Source: Mesaphorura yosii (Eukaryota; Arthropoda; Collembola; Poduromorpha; Tullbergiidae). From it: a stretch of DNA of 64,000 nucleotides. Position 1 is the stretch's first letter, and each line of letters starts with the position of its first letter. The position numbers and the translations under genes were made by a program. Where the stretch lies: NCBI GenBank assembly GCA_009869945.1, contig WIXG01000166.1, positions 1 through 64,000 of the forward strand. The letters run 5' to 3'. The notes under the pieces were generated by a model. The model saw only the letters and a program-made list of their open reading frames with translations. It did no database searches and was not told where the DNA came from. Below, one piece after another: positions 35,501 through 47,196 of the stretch.

Positions 35501-36842
35501 AGAAAGTTGACGGTGTCATTCGCAATGGAATTTGGATAATAATCTTGTTTATAATTACTGCCATATCTTATTTTTACACCATTGCGATTTACTGTGTAGT
35601 TGTAGAATCTCGAGTTCATCAGAAGAGCGTTCCATTCGTCCTGCGTCATTGGAATCTTTTATTATCAAGCACTTGGAAATCTGAACGACTCCTGTTTACT
35701 CACCCAACCATACGGAATGTGTGAGCCGTCATATTTATTTAGATACTTTCCAATGTAAGATGTGTAGTAACCAGAATCCCATAAATAAGAGGCAAATGTC
35801 CTTCTCTCAAAGTTCTCTCGCCATTGAATTGAACTGCAGTTGTCGTTGTTGGTGTAAACTTGATGATTATGAACGTATCTACATCATAAGGACATCAACC
35901 ACGTTATAATTAGTATTACAACGTGCAAATCACTAGTGCGCTCTTACAATCCAGTGAGAATCGAACTTCGAGATGGGCAACACATCGGCGTGGTCACGTA
36001 TCCATGCCGGAACTCAACGCCTTGTTCCCGGAAAGCTTTCAGGGTCTCAGGCATATACTCCATGCTTCCTGAGATTCAGCGTACAATCAGTTACAGTCCT
36101 TCAAAATGTAAACAAATCATTCAGCCTATCCTTCTTACCAAGCTCAATGTCCTGGTCATCTGTCAAAATGAGAATAATGTTGGGCCTCGAATCCTGTTTT
36201 ACGGGCTCTAAAATTAAATAAAACTCCTGTATTATTGACCAAGCCACAGCAAACTTACCGTATAGCAAGTTAAATACCCATTTCGTCGTAGTTGCCATCA
36301 GTCAAAATGTCATCTGCTGTAGCATCGTTGTCAGCTTCTTTAGATTCCTCTTTGTCGTATTCGTCTCCATCGTCCTCATGTTCGTCCTCGTCGTCATCCC
36401 CCTCATCTTCGTCTTCATCCAGATCCTCATCGGCCGAAGCAGGTTTTGGCTTAGATGCTCGTTGTTGTGGCTGTGGTGGTGGCAATACGAGCGGAGCCAC
36501 CGCCCAGGAACTATCACCAGCATTCGTGACATGTGATCCGGATCTTCTGCCGTTGCCAGCACCCAACCTCTTCTTCTTATGCGATACCTCTTCAATGTTT
36601 CCAACCTGGCGGACTGGCAACGATGACTTAGGAATAGTTGGTATGTCGATTTGTAATTCACTCGGGAGCTTGACGTTCCTAACTCGAGGGGCTTGTTGAG
36701 AAGGTGAAGATTTGCCAGCATCTTCATCTTGAACGGATGAGTTTGCGCATATTTCACGTCCTGCTAGCATCCATCCAGTAACTAATATTATAATTAAGGT
36801 CCTACTAGTTCCACGTCGTATATGATACAACACCTTAAACAT
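32551..36842 (-). CDS. Sulf1: Extracellular heparan sulfate 6-O-endosulfatase (Sulf)
   Basis: Seven exons, 1291 residues: 36278-36842, 36139-36207, 35948-36068, 35704-35878, 33015-35640, 32698-32944, 32551-32623. Sulf enzymes remove 6-O-sulfates from heparan sulfate chains on the cell surface and so tune Wnt, FGF and BMP signalling. Seen: a hydrophobic N-terminal segment ([14 protein letters not shown], signal peptide/anchor), metal-site [13 protein letters not shown], formylglycine motif [12 protein letters not shown] (Cys near 241), [76 protein letters not shown]. Then a long basic/acidic hydrophilic domain, a furin-type RTKR site, and the conserved Sulf C-terminal domain ([53 protein letters not shown]). 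It is longer than human SULF1 (871 residues) because of an added N-terminal segment with a very acidic run and an expanded hydrophilic domain. Confidence 0.96.
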
Positions 36843-36948
36843 CTTCTCAGTGTGGCGGCCGTGACGCGGGTGGATTTAGGAATGTGTCGGTCACTTTTAT
36901 CAAATTAGAGATATCGTTGATGGCGTTCGCACAGTCATTTTCACTCAC

Positions 36949-37121
36949 CTTCAACTTGACAATTTGATGCCACCAACCTGAATCGTCACGAAAGACATGT
37001 GCGTCTATTACTTTATCACTATTCGTTAGTGCAATTGTCGGCTTCAGAATTGTCGTCGTGTATTGTTTGCACTGATTGTAACTGGTAGAGGCTGATCTTG
37101 ATGGACCTGGCTCAATCACTG
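36949..37121 (-). other. Candidate exon upstream of the sulfatase gene
   Basis: A 173-nt minus-strand segment bounded by a good acceptor (tttcttaacag) and a consensus donor (GTGAGTG). It is open in one frame (QCKQYTTTILKPTIALTNSD..., WWHQIVKLK) and, if read through the donor, runs to a stop at 36847, five bases before the sulfatase ATG. The simplest reading is a 5' UTR exon of the sulfatase gene. A short secreted cystine-type domain cannot be excluded, but I see no start exon. Confidence 0.3.
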
Positions 37122-37129
37122 CTGTTAAG

Positions 37130-37781
37130 AAACACAGTGTTTAATCATGCTGTAATTCCGTTGGAATTGAGACACACGCGCAGAGCATCGCGTCTCGAAG
37201 ATCAAGATCAAGCAAACGAGCTGTCACTCTCTCGAAATGATGAATGAGATCACTGCACTCGTTGATAATGATAAGAGTATTGCGAACTTGGAGTTTGCAA
37301 CATTAAATGTGCGATGTGAGATCAAAGCCGCCCAAGCGAATGGAATGTGAATGACAAGTTACATGAACTTTAAATGCCCGGAGATGTGTCAAGCACGTTT
37401 GTGTTTAATTGGCTTGCTGGTTTTGCATCATGCACACATGAGCAAGACATAAACAAGACCAAAGAGTGAGAAAAGGTTCAATTTTTTGAATTGCGCCATC
37501 AAAAAGAGTCACTCAGCATTTCATTTGTTCATTTCACTTCAGTCCCGCATTCCTGCCTGCCAATAATAAAAGATGCTCCTTTTTTTTAAAAGATGCACCT
37601 CCGAAATCCAACCCTTCTTGATAAAAAAGGAAACGAAGTTCGAGTCCACAATGAAATGGGATTATTGTTGTCAGCGTTGGGTTGTTAATGGCAAACGAGA
37701 GCTCACATTAACACAACAAGTGTCATTCAGCTGCTAATGAATCAACAAGTTTCCATGATGCACAAAACTTCGTTTTGTTAA
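37130..37781. other. Divergent spacer, no exon seen
   Basis: Shared upstream region of the sulfatase gene (minus) and the small helical-protein gene (plus). Confidence 0.4.
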
Positions 37782-38449
37782 ATGTCCAGACTCGGTGCAA
37801 TGAATACTCAAATGGAGTCAAAGACAAAATTGTCTCAAGGCAAGGTCGTCAACTGCTCACCCCAAACTTCCTCAAATAATGCCGCTGTTCCGAAATTGAT
37901 ACTGAATTGGACACCTCACCGGAAATCACGTCGACACTTGGCAATTTCCAGAAGAAGAGGGCGATTATGCTGCTGAATCGCTCCAGACTCAGAACAGCCA
38001 CGTCGTATCTGTACAAAGTTGACTCTTACGATGTTCCAAGCAGATTGGCATCCGCCAGACAGAATTGCACCGATGCGATTGGCATACTACCAAAATTGAC
38101 ACCTGAATGTCATGAGAAGAGTTGTTCACCGCGCGAGACAGTCCAGACAGGCGATGAAGCTGAAACTGAAATGGAGGACAACCTGTACCTCGGCCAGCGG
38201 AGACCGGACATTGACGTGGAGATGGCGGACGAAGTGGAACAGCCAAGGCTCAAGGACATTCTCAGAATGATCACCGGTAGCCTGCAAATGTGGTCTTGGG
38301 CGAACACACTCCTACGATTTATGGCCCGCACGGGACGACGTGTTCACGATTTGGATTTGGAGCTGGCAGAACAAGACGAAAGACTGCAAGAGCGAAGAAC
38401 AGAAGTCGAAGAAGAGGGCCAAGTTCAAGAAGCAATTAGTGTAGTATAG
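37782..38449 (+). CDS. Small helical protein, unrecognised, frame problem at 5' end
   Basis: The 3' part (about 37880-38449) is one long open frame with natural-looking sequence, but its only usable ATG is at 37967. An upstream ATG frame (37782: MSRLGAMNTQMESKTKLSQG) is one base out of register. A 107-nt intron, 37845-37951 (weak donor GTCGTC, acceptor tttccag), would join the two in phase and give 186 residues. Alternatively there is a one-base shift near 37890-37910, from sequence error or decay. The C-terminal half is rich in Leu/Arg/Glu (LKDILRMITGSLQMW, TLLRFMARTGRRVHDLDLEL, then EQDERLQERRTEVEEE) and should form amphipathic helix/coiled coil. No family recognised. It has a poly(A) signal at 38596, so it is probably transcribed. 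Confidence 0.5.
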
Positions 38450-38595
38450 TTATCATTTAATAGTGTGGTCACCGCGTCTGTATTTTGTTTGGCACTGATA
38501 ATCATGGTATTACAATTGAACAAGTAATCAATCGGGGAATCGGTTTTGGAATCGATGGAATTACAGATGCGTCGCGTAACTTGCGTTCCTTGAGA

Positions 38596-38632
38596 AATAA
38601 AAATGAGCCATTTAAATTCGAGGATATTTATT
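38596..38632. terminator. Facing poly(A) signals of two convergent genes
   Basis: Plus-strand AATAAA at 38596-38601 and minus-strand AATAAA at 38627-38632. Cleavage some 10-25 nt past each signal would make the two 3' ends meet or overlap. Confidence 0.6.
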
Positions 38633-39025
38633 GACTCAAGTTTTGGTCTGAAATTAAAATTCTCTTATAATCAGATTTTATGCTCCAATTTTCACGATTC
38701 TACATAAGATTAGAGAATTCATGGTTCATAAAAGAGTGCGAAGCACGTTGAACATCTGTGACAGTTTAGATTATATTGTCAGGGAGGTTAAAAGAATCTA
38801 TTACAAATATTTAAAGGAGTTTCCACTACTCAATTATATAAAAGCCTTTCGTTGGTAAAATCTTAAGTAAATGGTTAACTGACTCAAATAGCAGTCGCTA
38901 GTTCACAATCACACAACATTGGCGCTTGATGAATGCAAGGTGACTCCAGCACCTTGCGTTTGCATTGACATCAACTCAATTGACCCGCGTCCAAGCATGC
39001 GATGGCTAAAATTCTAGTCCAGCTG

Positions 39026-42000
39026 TTAGTACACGTAAATCTGTTTGAGTTGCTCGCGAGTTTCGACCGAAATGTTATAAATATTAAATCTTTTCTTCTC
39101 TGCCTGATGTTCTTTCATTCTTTTTGGAAATTGCAAGGCATTTAGAACACGATCACTGAACGAGGATTTGGAAGGCGACGGTGAAATTCCAGCACCGCAG
39201 CCACTGCTGGGATAATTCAGACTATTATTTGAACTACTCATTTTATGAATAGAGTTGGTGCTATCCACCACATTATTGTGGTAATTGCCACCGCCGTTGC
39301 AGGGAATTGACACTGACTGTGTCCGAGGACGACCACTTCTTGAGACTTCGTTTGTCGAAACCGCAGACGCTGCACTGCCCCGGCGCGGGTGGCTACTCAT
39401 TTCGTCGTGCACGATCACCGTTGAGAGCTCCGGCGCCGTCGTCATGTGTGGGTCATCCGGGTCGACCAAACCCAGAATTACCGGAAGCGGAATGGACTTC
39501 TTATTGTTAAGTAGGAAGGAAGGTGCGAGCTGCTGCTGTGAGGGTTTCAGACTGACGGAGTGCGGAATGTCCTCGATCGAGATCTCTTGCGAATAGTAAT
39601 GGGAGGTTGGTGAACGCAAACTTGTGCATTTCTCCTCGTCGTCTATCTCCCGCCTGCTTTCAGCCCGTCTCATCCTCCTAGAAAAACGTCATCGGTCGGT
39701 CAATAAATTTTAGCTCCATGCATGTGCTTATGGCCTCCTCCTGCCGTCTTTGGGAATTTTGTGTACCTTATCAGAAGGGCAATGATAAGGATGGCACTTA
39801 TGGCAATCGCCAACGGGACGAAGAGGGTGCAGATCACAATTAATGAGTCGCCTGCCGCTCCCTTGCTGTCAGAAGCCTCCAATTCTGCTCCTGTGAAACA
39901 AAACAAAACGCAAACATAAATTATGGAGATCAGCAGGCTGGCACAGCGTGAATGATTTAACCTTGTCCGTCCTGCCGTGAACTAGATCACAAAAATCATG
40001 CTACAGACAGCACTGCTTTACTCCATTATTAATTTCCAAGGTCAGAACGCGTGTGTTTGTGTTTAACGTGGGGAAGTGGAATCTGTGTGAAGGAAATCTT
40101 TTGTGCCAGAATTAGGAAGTCAAAGTCAGAGAAGGAAGAAGATTTCCAGGTGAAGGTTGCCATTTATTACGTACAGTGCAACAAAACACATGAATTTCAT
40201 CCCAGCGTGTTTGTGCGATTGTGCGCCTGCGTAAATTGGCGTGCCAAGGTGAGACTCCTCAAGACTCGGTTATCCGACACAAGAAAACATCAAATCAAGG
40301 TAAAGGTTAAGCGTATAATTGTCTGTTACTCTTTCAACCCGTCGCGTCAACCCGTGCCGTATTTATTTGTCGCGTCCAAGGGACAAGGAAAGGGTCAGTC
40401 CACAGGCTGGGAAAGGGTTCATCTCTTGCCCAGGGGAATAAATATCCAATCTTGACCCGTTACTTTCCCGAACCGTTGTGCTATACAACATTCACACGGC
40501 ATAACCCTTCATTCTGCCTCCTTTTTGACGGGAAACCCACGGCCAAACACCGCGCCGGTCTTTCGTAAACATGTTTTTAATTAAATTAATGAGAGCTGTT
40601 GAATGCTAAACCGTATTTCTTTAAAATCTGCGAGGAATTGCTAATGACTTCGTTGAATACAAGCAAAGCTTTTGCAGAATGCGAAACCAATGGAAATTAC
40701 CTTATAATGGAAATTCTTGAAACTAACTATTGTCGACGCACCTGAGTCTGGAATCACAATTGTAGTGTCGCACACAGGAAGAACTAATGCAAAATGTCAG
40801 GAAGCTCTGCGAATCTGGCTTCGAACAATCTGATTTCAATATTCAGCCGCAAGTGTTAAGTGCTCGATCATGTGTGGTCGTTGATCTGCTGCGCCACGAC
40901 ACATAAGCCTTTTATACTTTAATTCTTATCTCGAGAATTAACGTACTCTGGTGTGTATGTGATACCTTTTTGATTGAACAAGTGTGAAAATATTTCGGTG
41001 AACCCTGCTCCCACGACCGAAGTCTACAAAGTTAGACCCAACACACGTCATTAGTCGACTCACCTCAAAAAATTCCTGTGGCTGTGGAATTGTTACGGGA
41101 CGAGCCTGATAATTTTAATGTTGACTGAACGAATTCGTGTCAATTACTGAGAAAAAGAATTGAAAGTTACACGCAAACACTTTCTTAGAAGTCTCTATCG
41201 CACTATTTACATTAACGCTAGAGAAGCTGTGAATGGTGTGATTAATATGCGTATTAATGATGAGTAATGGCATTGCGTGTCATTCATTGTCTTATGTTTC
41301 TTAACCCTGCCGACAAGATAGACAACGCATTTAACGACTTGACGCATGCACAGAGCAGCATTACAGCATTTGACGTCCTTTGATGTCAGGAGTCAAGAAT
41401 AAGCATTTCTTGTGCAGCCAATGCAGAATGCATCTGAGTCTATTTATGGTCTATCATTTCACGCACGCAAAATGGAACGCAATATGTAAATGATTCATTT
41501 CGTGGCCTAGCGTAGCATGGTCAGGCCAGACTGGTAAACAAACCAAAAACAGTCATAAGCCCCTGCTTTTGCTTCATTCCGGTGTAAACAGGATTATGGA
41601 ATATGGTGTGAAACTATAAACGCAAAACTCTTACTCATCAACCACAAACGAATGCGGCGATTGTTATCGCTATCATTCATGTGCTGGACACGTGAAAAAG
41701 CGTCACAAGTAGTCATAGACCCAATTGTGTACTTGCGCTTGTGCTGAATAAGAAAGTTGTGCGGACTAATGGAATTTTACATCACATTCGCATCAAATCC
41801 TTAAGTGTTCCTTTTTGAGAATTTGCGAAAGAATTTTAGACCCCGACTTCTTGGAATTCGAAATCTGATCGTAATCACAATACAATACATGTTCCAGAAG
41901 TGTGTTGATTTGATGCCGAGCAAGTTTTTACCATCACGATGCCAGAATTGTCACGTTCAACTTCATTCAAATGCAAATACCTTCGAATAATTATTCGAGT

Positions 42001-42981
42001 TATTTTGGGCTTCAGTTTGGGGTTCATGCACGGAGTCCAATTATAAACAAGCGCAGAAATCTCAATCAGGCCAGCCTGGATCAGCCCAGTTCAGACTCGA
42101 TTCAATTCCTGGATGTCGAGTGGTTTGGCTTGACTTTAATTAACTGATTAACAGGTCATGCTCATGTTCTCATCAACAACTTTCTCATTACGGAAGGGTT
42201 AAAACATGATCGGGCGCATTAGCATGCCATGCAAGCGAGTACGTACAAACAAAAGAATCTGCAACCCAACCAGTTTTTACAGCCAGTTAGCACGCGTTCG
42301 CGAATCGCGATTCTTTGTTATTCAAATGACTGGAAATTCAATTCAGCAGCGTGCCGAGAGCTTCGTACAGTCAATTTAGAGGGTAGAGTCCAGTCTTAAT
42401 TACTCACATTACCATCAAATTATGGACCACGACGCTTTTGTCTTTTATATTTCCCACTTTAATTACTTTGACTGTGACTGTCCTGCAATGCAATGCATTT
42501 AATGACTGTTCAACTTGGTACACGCGTTCCATGCATTAATGAATCGGAATTCTGAATTGAGGGTCGAAGAGTGCAAAAAAGGTTACAACACTTTCCTTTG
42601 TTTCATTCGTTTTCTGACGTAAGCAAGCGTAGTGAATCGGATTTCTGAGACACGCCACAGCAAAAACCAAGCGTATATCTTTGTCCTTGACATGAACTTA
42701 AAATAGTTTGAGTTCGTGTAAAAGCTTTCTTCGAGTTCGAATTCGAAGCGAGGCCTCAACCTTTGGCCGGCCTGTGACTTACCAAATTCGAAGCTCGACT
42801 CGTTGGCCACAGCCAGACTGCCTTCCCATGAAGCAGTGTGATCCGAGTGCTGATAAGCAGTGATCATTGGGTCGGAGAACTGCGTATGCTGCTGGTCATA
42901 CTGAAGAGATCGGCTCGTGCGATGCGTGTGCGCACTTATCGTGCTGCTGTCTTCGGGTCCGCTGCTCATCGTGGAACTCAT
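39026..42981 (-). CDS. Single-pass membrane protein, orphan
   Basis: Three exons, 324 residues: 42783-42981, 39767-39890, 39026-39677, joined at phases 1 and 2 across introns of 2892 and 89 nt. Residues 1-80 are Ser/Thr/His-rich without a signal peptide (MSSTMSSGPEDSSTISAHTH). Residues about 82-107 form one strong transmembrane helix (LIVICTLFVPLAIAISAILI). This is followed at once by a basic stop-transfer (RRMRRAESRRE) and a 215-residue Ser/Pro-rich tail ending KQIYVY. The positive charges after the helix predict N-out/C-in, that is a type III topology with a long cytoplasmic tail. Short C-tail patches (FSDRVLNALQFPKRMKEH, RFNIYNISVETREQLKQ) look structured. I do not recognise the family. 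The long-intron junction is the least certain part; a start within or near exon 2 is possible. Confidence 0.6.
39891..42782 (-). other. Long intron of the membrane-protein gene
   Basis: 2.9 kb with no convincing nested gene. The 134-codon plus-strand frame at 40051-40455 lacks a recognisable domain and splice context. Confidence 0.5.
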
Positions 42982-45900
42982 TGTTCCTTCTTCGGTCGGG
43001 TAGATTTGTCTGCGCTAGTCTTGAGATTTCATTTTAGTTGTCGCATTGCCAGCTGATGTTGCGAATTGCCAGTCGGAACTCTATCCATTGACTTGGTCGT
43101 TGAAATATATATCGAGCACTTCACTTTCCAAGTACTGGAGAAGAAAAGAACCTGTTCAATTAAATCTGTCTGTCATTGCCACTGCTTGGTAGCCCAAAGC
43201 ACGTGGAAAATTAAGAAGAATGCATTTGGAATGATTTCTATTCACACTCGTGTACTCGCAGGCGTGCAGTGTGCAAACTGCGTATGGCGTATCGAACGTC
43301 GTATCACATTAAAATGATAATTTCTCTGAAATATTCCTAAAAATTAAAGAAATGTCGGCCTACACTTGTTGCAGAACGTGAATAACTTGGAGTTGTTATT
43401 CTAGCTTAGCCTATGCAAGTGCAAAGCAGAATGGTTGAAAATCCAAATGCTGGAAATGAATGAAAGGCCACGGCTACACTTTTCACCATTCGCGTTCCAG
43501 AGCCTGAGTGCCTTTGCCTTGCTTTGCCTTGTTAACTGTTAAGGTCTTGGCCTCTGGTCTTCTGAATGATGCACAGTATTTATTATGCACACAAGAAATG
43601 ATTAGCTTACCTGTGCAAATGTAGAGACTAAGACCGAGACCCTTTCAACTAACACAAAGTGAAGCCCACACTGCACTGACACTGAAGCCGATGATACGTT
43701 AATAGTATTCTGACTCTAAGCTTAAGCTTAAGCATGTCATTAACAAACTTGCGACTTATGAGCCTGGCTTGGCGTACGTTGCATGAACTCGGCCGGTCAC
43801 TCTGCACTTCTGTTATAATGAATGCATGAAAACTAGCTGGCTGTCTGCTCATTGTTAATTGTCATTGTCAATCACAGTCGCCGTCACTGTAAATTGCCGT
43901 GCTCTGCGTGTTCGCTTCACTTTGACTAGACTCTGTAGACTCATTTAGCCTTGTCATGGAAGCTTTTGTATTTGTTCCTTTTGCATTCTGCAGGAATTCA
44001 GAATCCTGATCCTGAATCCTGACGGGATCATAATCAGCGTCATACCATTTTGCTCACATTTCGCATTCGCACATGCGAGTGTGGCTCCGAAGTGAAGTAA
44101 ACTTGACATTTGTTTAGACAACTGTTGGCATTCAAGATCGGACTGGTTGCAAAATGTGTAATTCATGGTTCATTTTCATTAACTGGCAGGATTTGGCTCC
44201 CTTTGATGTCATTGTTCTCTAATTTTTCACCAATGACACGTTGCATTGCATAAGAAGCGACCGGAGCTTCCCTGCCCTTCAGCATCTGATCAATATTGAC
44301 AATTCATTTAACACTCGCGCCGTCTTTGCTCGTTACTTAATGCAGGTGCGATGTGATTCATCACGAAAATGGCTGAAGCAGTGTCTACGCTGTATTTTGC
44401 TCTCAATTGCGATTAAGAGTGCGTGCTGTTGCGTCACTAAACTGAACTGAACAACTGAGCATGTGCTCAATTGTTGTATTATCTAACACGATACACTGCA
44501 ATCTAAATTGATACTGACAGCCCGAACTCCGACCACTGTTAAGAGTACAAAAGCATAATTGGCTAAGTACAGAATGAGAATATGATAAGACCCGAAAACT
44601 CATTAAAATCCAATTTATGGGTTTCCCAAGTGTACCGCTGCATTTGCATTAGCTTCGCTTAGTGTTGATTAAGAAGCATTTATGTTTTAGGATAAGAAAC
44701 TTACGGAAATGATGAGGATCGATTCTCTTCAGCAAATGGAAAATCAGAATCGAACCAAGTTTTGCTCTATCTCAACTCTCAAAGTCCAACGGTTTAAGTC
44801 TTAACTTCACAGATTCACGGCTCACGTTCTTCTGTCTTATTTCAGTCTGCTGACGACGATAATTATTGGAAAGTTACAGCGCGTGTAGCGTTTTCAGTTC
44901 CCGAGGCAGTCGTTCGGCAGGGTATCCAAAACTGCACCTGATTAACAAAGTTACTCGGTCTTGAATTCTGAGCTAATTCAGTAGCGTCTCAAGTTATAAT
45001 TTGAGGAGCGTCACTTTGCCAAAATTATGCTGCAGCCACAAAGAAACTAAACTATTTTTGCATATGTGCAAAATAACCGTCATTAACTCCTGGCTCTAAT
45101 TATGGCAATTACAGAGTTGTTAATGCGCGTCTTACTCATTGAAGCTGCTGCCGCTGCTTGAATAGTAAAGCGAATTAACTATATGATCTGTCACAGTCTC
45201 ACAATGATAAACACTGTAAATTCTAATTGACACCACACAACAGCTTATATAACAAATACACCAGGCTGGGCACGTATTCACGTACACCTGTGAAATGTGC
45301 TACTGGCTATTGTACTAATTGTACGCACATTATTCACTGTCTTAGTCTATGGAATTGCAGAAACACCAACAGTAACAGCTAAATTACAATTAGAAAAGAA
45401 TAGAATCTGACTCAAAGCGTGCACTGCGAGCAAAGGCTTGCATTTTGCCATTTGGCAATTGAGGAGGCTTAAACCAGTTTATTCCGAAATTTGATGTTGC
45501 TCACATTTGCTCCCACTTAAACTTCTTAAGTCCCACCACCTTCACCATCAGCTGCCACAACCTTTCATTAGCGATGGATTCTAGGCTTTTTGTATGAAGC
45601 ACGTGTGGAGCGACCACAGAGCAAGCTCGATTGGAATGATTTTTGCAAAACATTTAATTAGGAGTTGTTAGCGTCTGTTAATGACGTTAGTGTAAATAAT
45701 TTGATAGTTAACGCCAACTAGCGAATGGCCATCTTCATAATTGCATTGCACAACGAAAACATGTGGCGTGTGTTGCCATTTCTTGGAATCGGAAGAGCCC
45801 CTCGTGCTTTGTTAGTGACTGATAGAGTGGGTTGGGTGTTAGTTTATTTGTTAATTGTTACAAGCGATGGCATGTTTAAATTAGCACTGATCGTGATGCT

Positions 45901-46090
45901 CTTGTAACCTGGAATAAATGAATTAAGATCTCGTAACGCTAAATGAACTGTTTGTATAACAAGATTTAATGATGCAGTTTTTAGATTCTGTTTATTCCAG
46001 CAGAATTCGTTTCACAAATTGTAATTTACTACAGTAAGGTCATAACAGAAACCAAAATGGCGGCTACCTAAAATGCACAATAGAAATACA
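42982..46090. other. Gene-poor interval, nothing coding recognised
   Basis: AT-rich non-coding sequence with small local repeats (for example TAAGCT units near 43717-43735 and GCCTTT units near 43507-43530). Short open frames only. Confidence 0.5.
45991..45996 (-). terminator. Poly(A) signal of the 95-residue membrane protein gene
   Basis: AATAAA on the minus strand about 103 nt after the stop at 46099. Confidence 0.55.
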
Positions 46091-46098
46091 CGTATTAT

Positions 46099-46386
46099 TT
46101 AGTGATAGCGTCGTAAGGGTGCCTGATAGGCCTGATTTGGTCTAGGCGAGAGCATTACATAGAGGAAGTAGCCGGTGATGTGGTGGAAGATGCCGCAGCA
46201 GATACGGCACATGAAAATGAAGAAGAGGACAGCAAGTATAGCGAGGGCGATCATGAAGATGACTGAGATGATGTACAGCACCGTGCAGCTGGCGCTGTTA
46301 TCCTCTGAGGCGCAGGATCCGAACGTTGTCCAGGTCCCACTCGCGTGCTTCTCTGTGTAGTACGAAAATCCGGAGCCAGATGCCAT
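46099..46386 (-). CDS. Small single-pass membrane protein, orphan
   Basis: A single coding exon of 95 residues. It has a short polar N terminus with two cysteines (SCASEDNSASC), a long hydrophobic helix (about residues 35-61, VLYIISVIFMIALAILAVLF), a cysteine cluster right at its end (CRICCG, candidate for palmitoylation), and a 30-residue tail with aromatic and Pro/Arg content (PRPNQAYQAPLRRYH). An acceptor-like TCCATAG just upstream (about 46405) suggests a spliced 5' UTR. A poly(A) signal follows. Family not recognised; the open frame with a sharp amphipathic layout and flanking signals makes it a credible gene. Confidence 0.65.
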   Translation of the reverse strand: MASGSGFSYYTEKHASGTWTTFGSCASEDNSASCTVLYIISVIFMIALAILAVLFFIFMCRICCGIFHHITGYFLYVMLSPRPNQAYQAPLRRYH

Positions 46387-47017
46387 ATTTAATTAGTCCA
46401 CTGCCTATGGAAGATCCGAGACACGAATTTAGACAAGGCCAGACTGAAGATAAAAGTTAAGTCATACTTTACGCTTGGGCTCCTTCAATCAAGGAAACAC
46501 ACCTTCGCGTCGATTAACAAGAAGTAAACTAATATTTACCGTTTAATTATCGTTAGTTACGCCGCATTGTTCTAACGCAATGCTAATTCGAAAAGCCGAG
46601 TCTCTGAGTCTCAAGCTGGTGAAATTTTCATGCTTGTTTGAGTTCCGCAAGCTAATCTTATGGCTTTCGCTATCACCTTCATTTAAACCACGAACGATGT
46701 TGACTCACTCGCAATAGCATGGACAAGACGCCTTAAAACCAAGACGGTAAGTGAATTTCTATCCCATTTAAATGGTCAACCACAAAGATAAGTTATTAAT
46801 CTCCAGTCTAGGCCTCATTACTCATTATGTTTGTACAATAAACGGTCAATCCATGCAGAAATGCAGTAGTAGAGTTCAAGCGTTCATGTTCATCGAGATC
46901 TTTGTGCCCCGCTGCCTTTGCATGGCCGATGCTGAACTCAACTTCAAGCCCAATGGAATTTTAGACGAGGAAACAATTTATTAAACCCGATTAACACAAG
47001 AATTGACAATGATTAGA

Positions 47018-47023
47018 ATTTAT
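47018..47023 (-). terminator. Poly(A) signal of the 53-residue mini-gene
   Basis: AATAAA on the minus strand about 175 nt after the stop codon at 47197 (position within a few bases). Confidence 0.4.
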
Positions 47024-47196
47024 TTTGGGGAAGTAGAATTTGATGCAAGTGATTGTAGCTTGCTGTCCCGTGTGTATTTCGCCATTTCTGAAACAGATCC
47101 AAGGGGAACAATGAACAAAGTTACAATCCCATCAGCTAAGTAAAAGTCTGCTTAACCTGTGAGTAAAAGTCTTTACCTTTTTCCGGAATTGATCGA

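Noticed and set aside
36292-36699. Ser-rich plus-strand frame
   Set aside because: Mirror of the Asp/Glu-rich codons in the first sulfatase exon; runs of GAT/GAA read as Ser codons on the other strand.
40051-40455. 134-codon plus-strand frame within the 2.9 kb intron
   Set aside because: Lys/Cys-rich chance frame, no domain, no promoter or poly(A) evidence.
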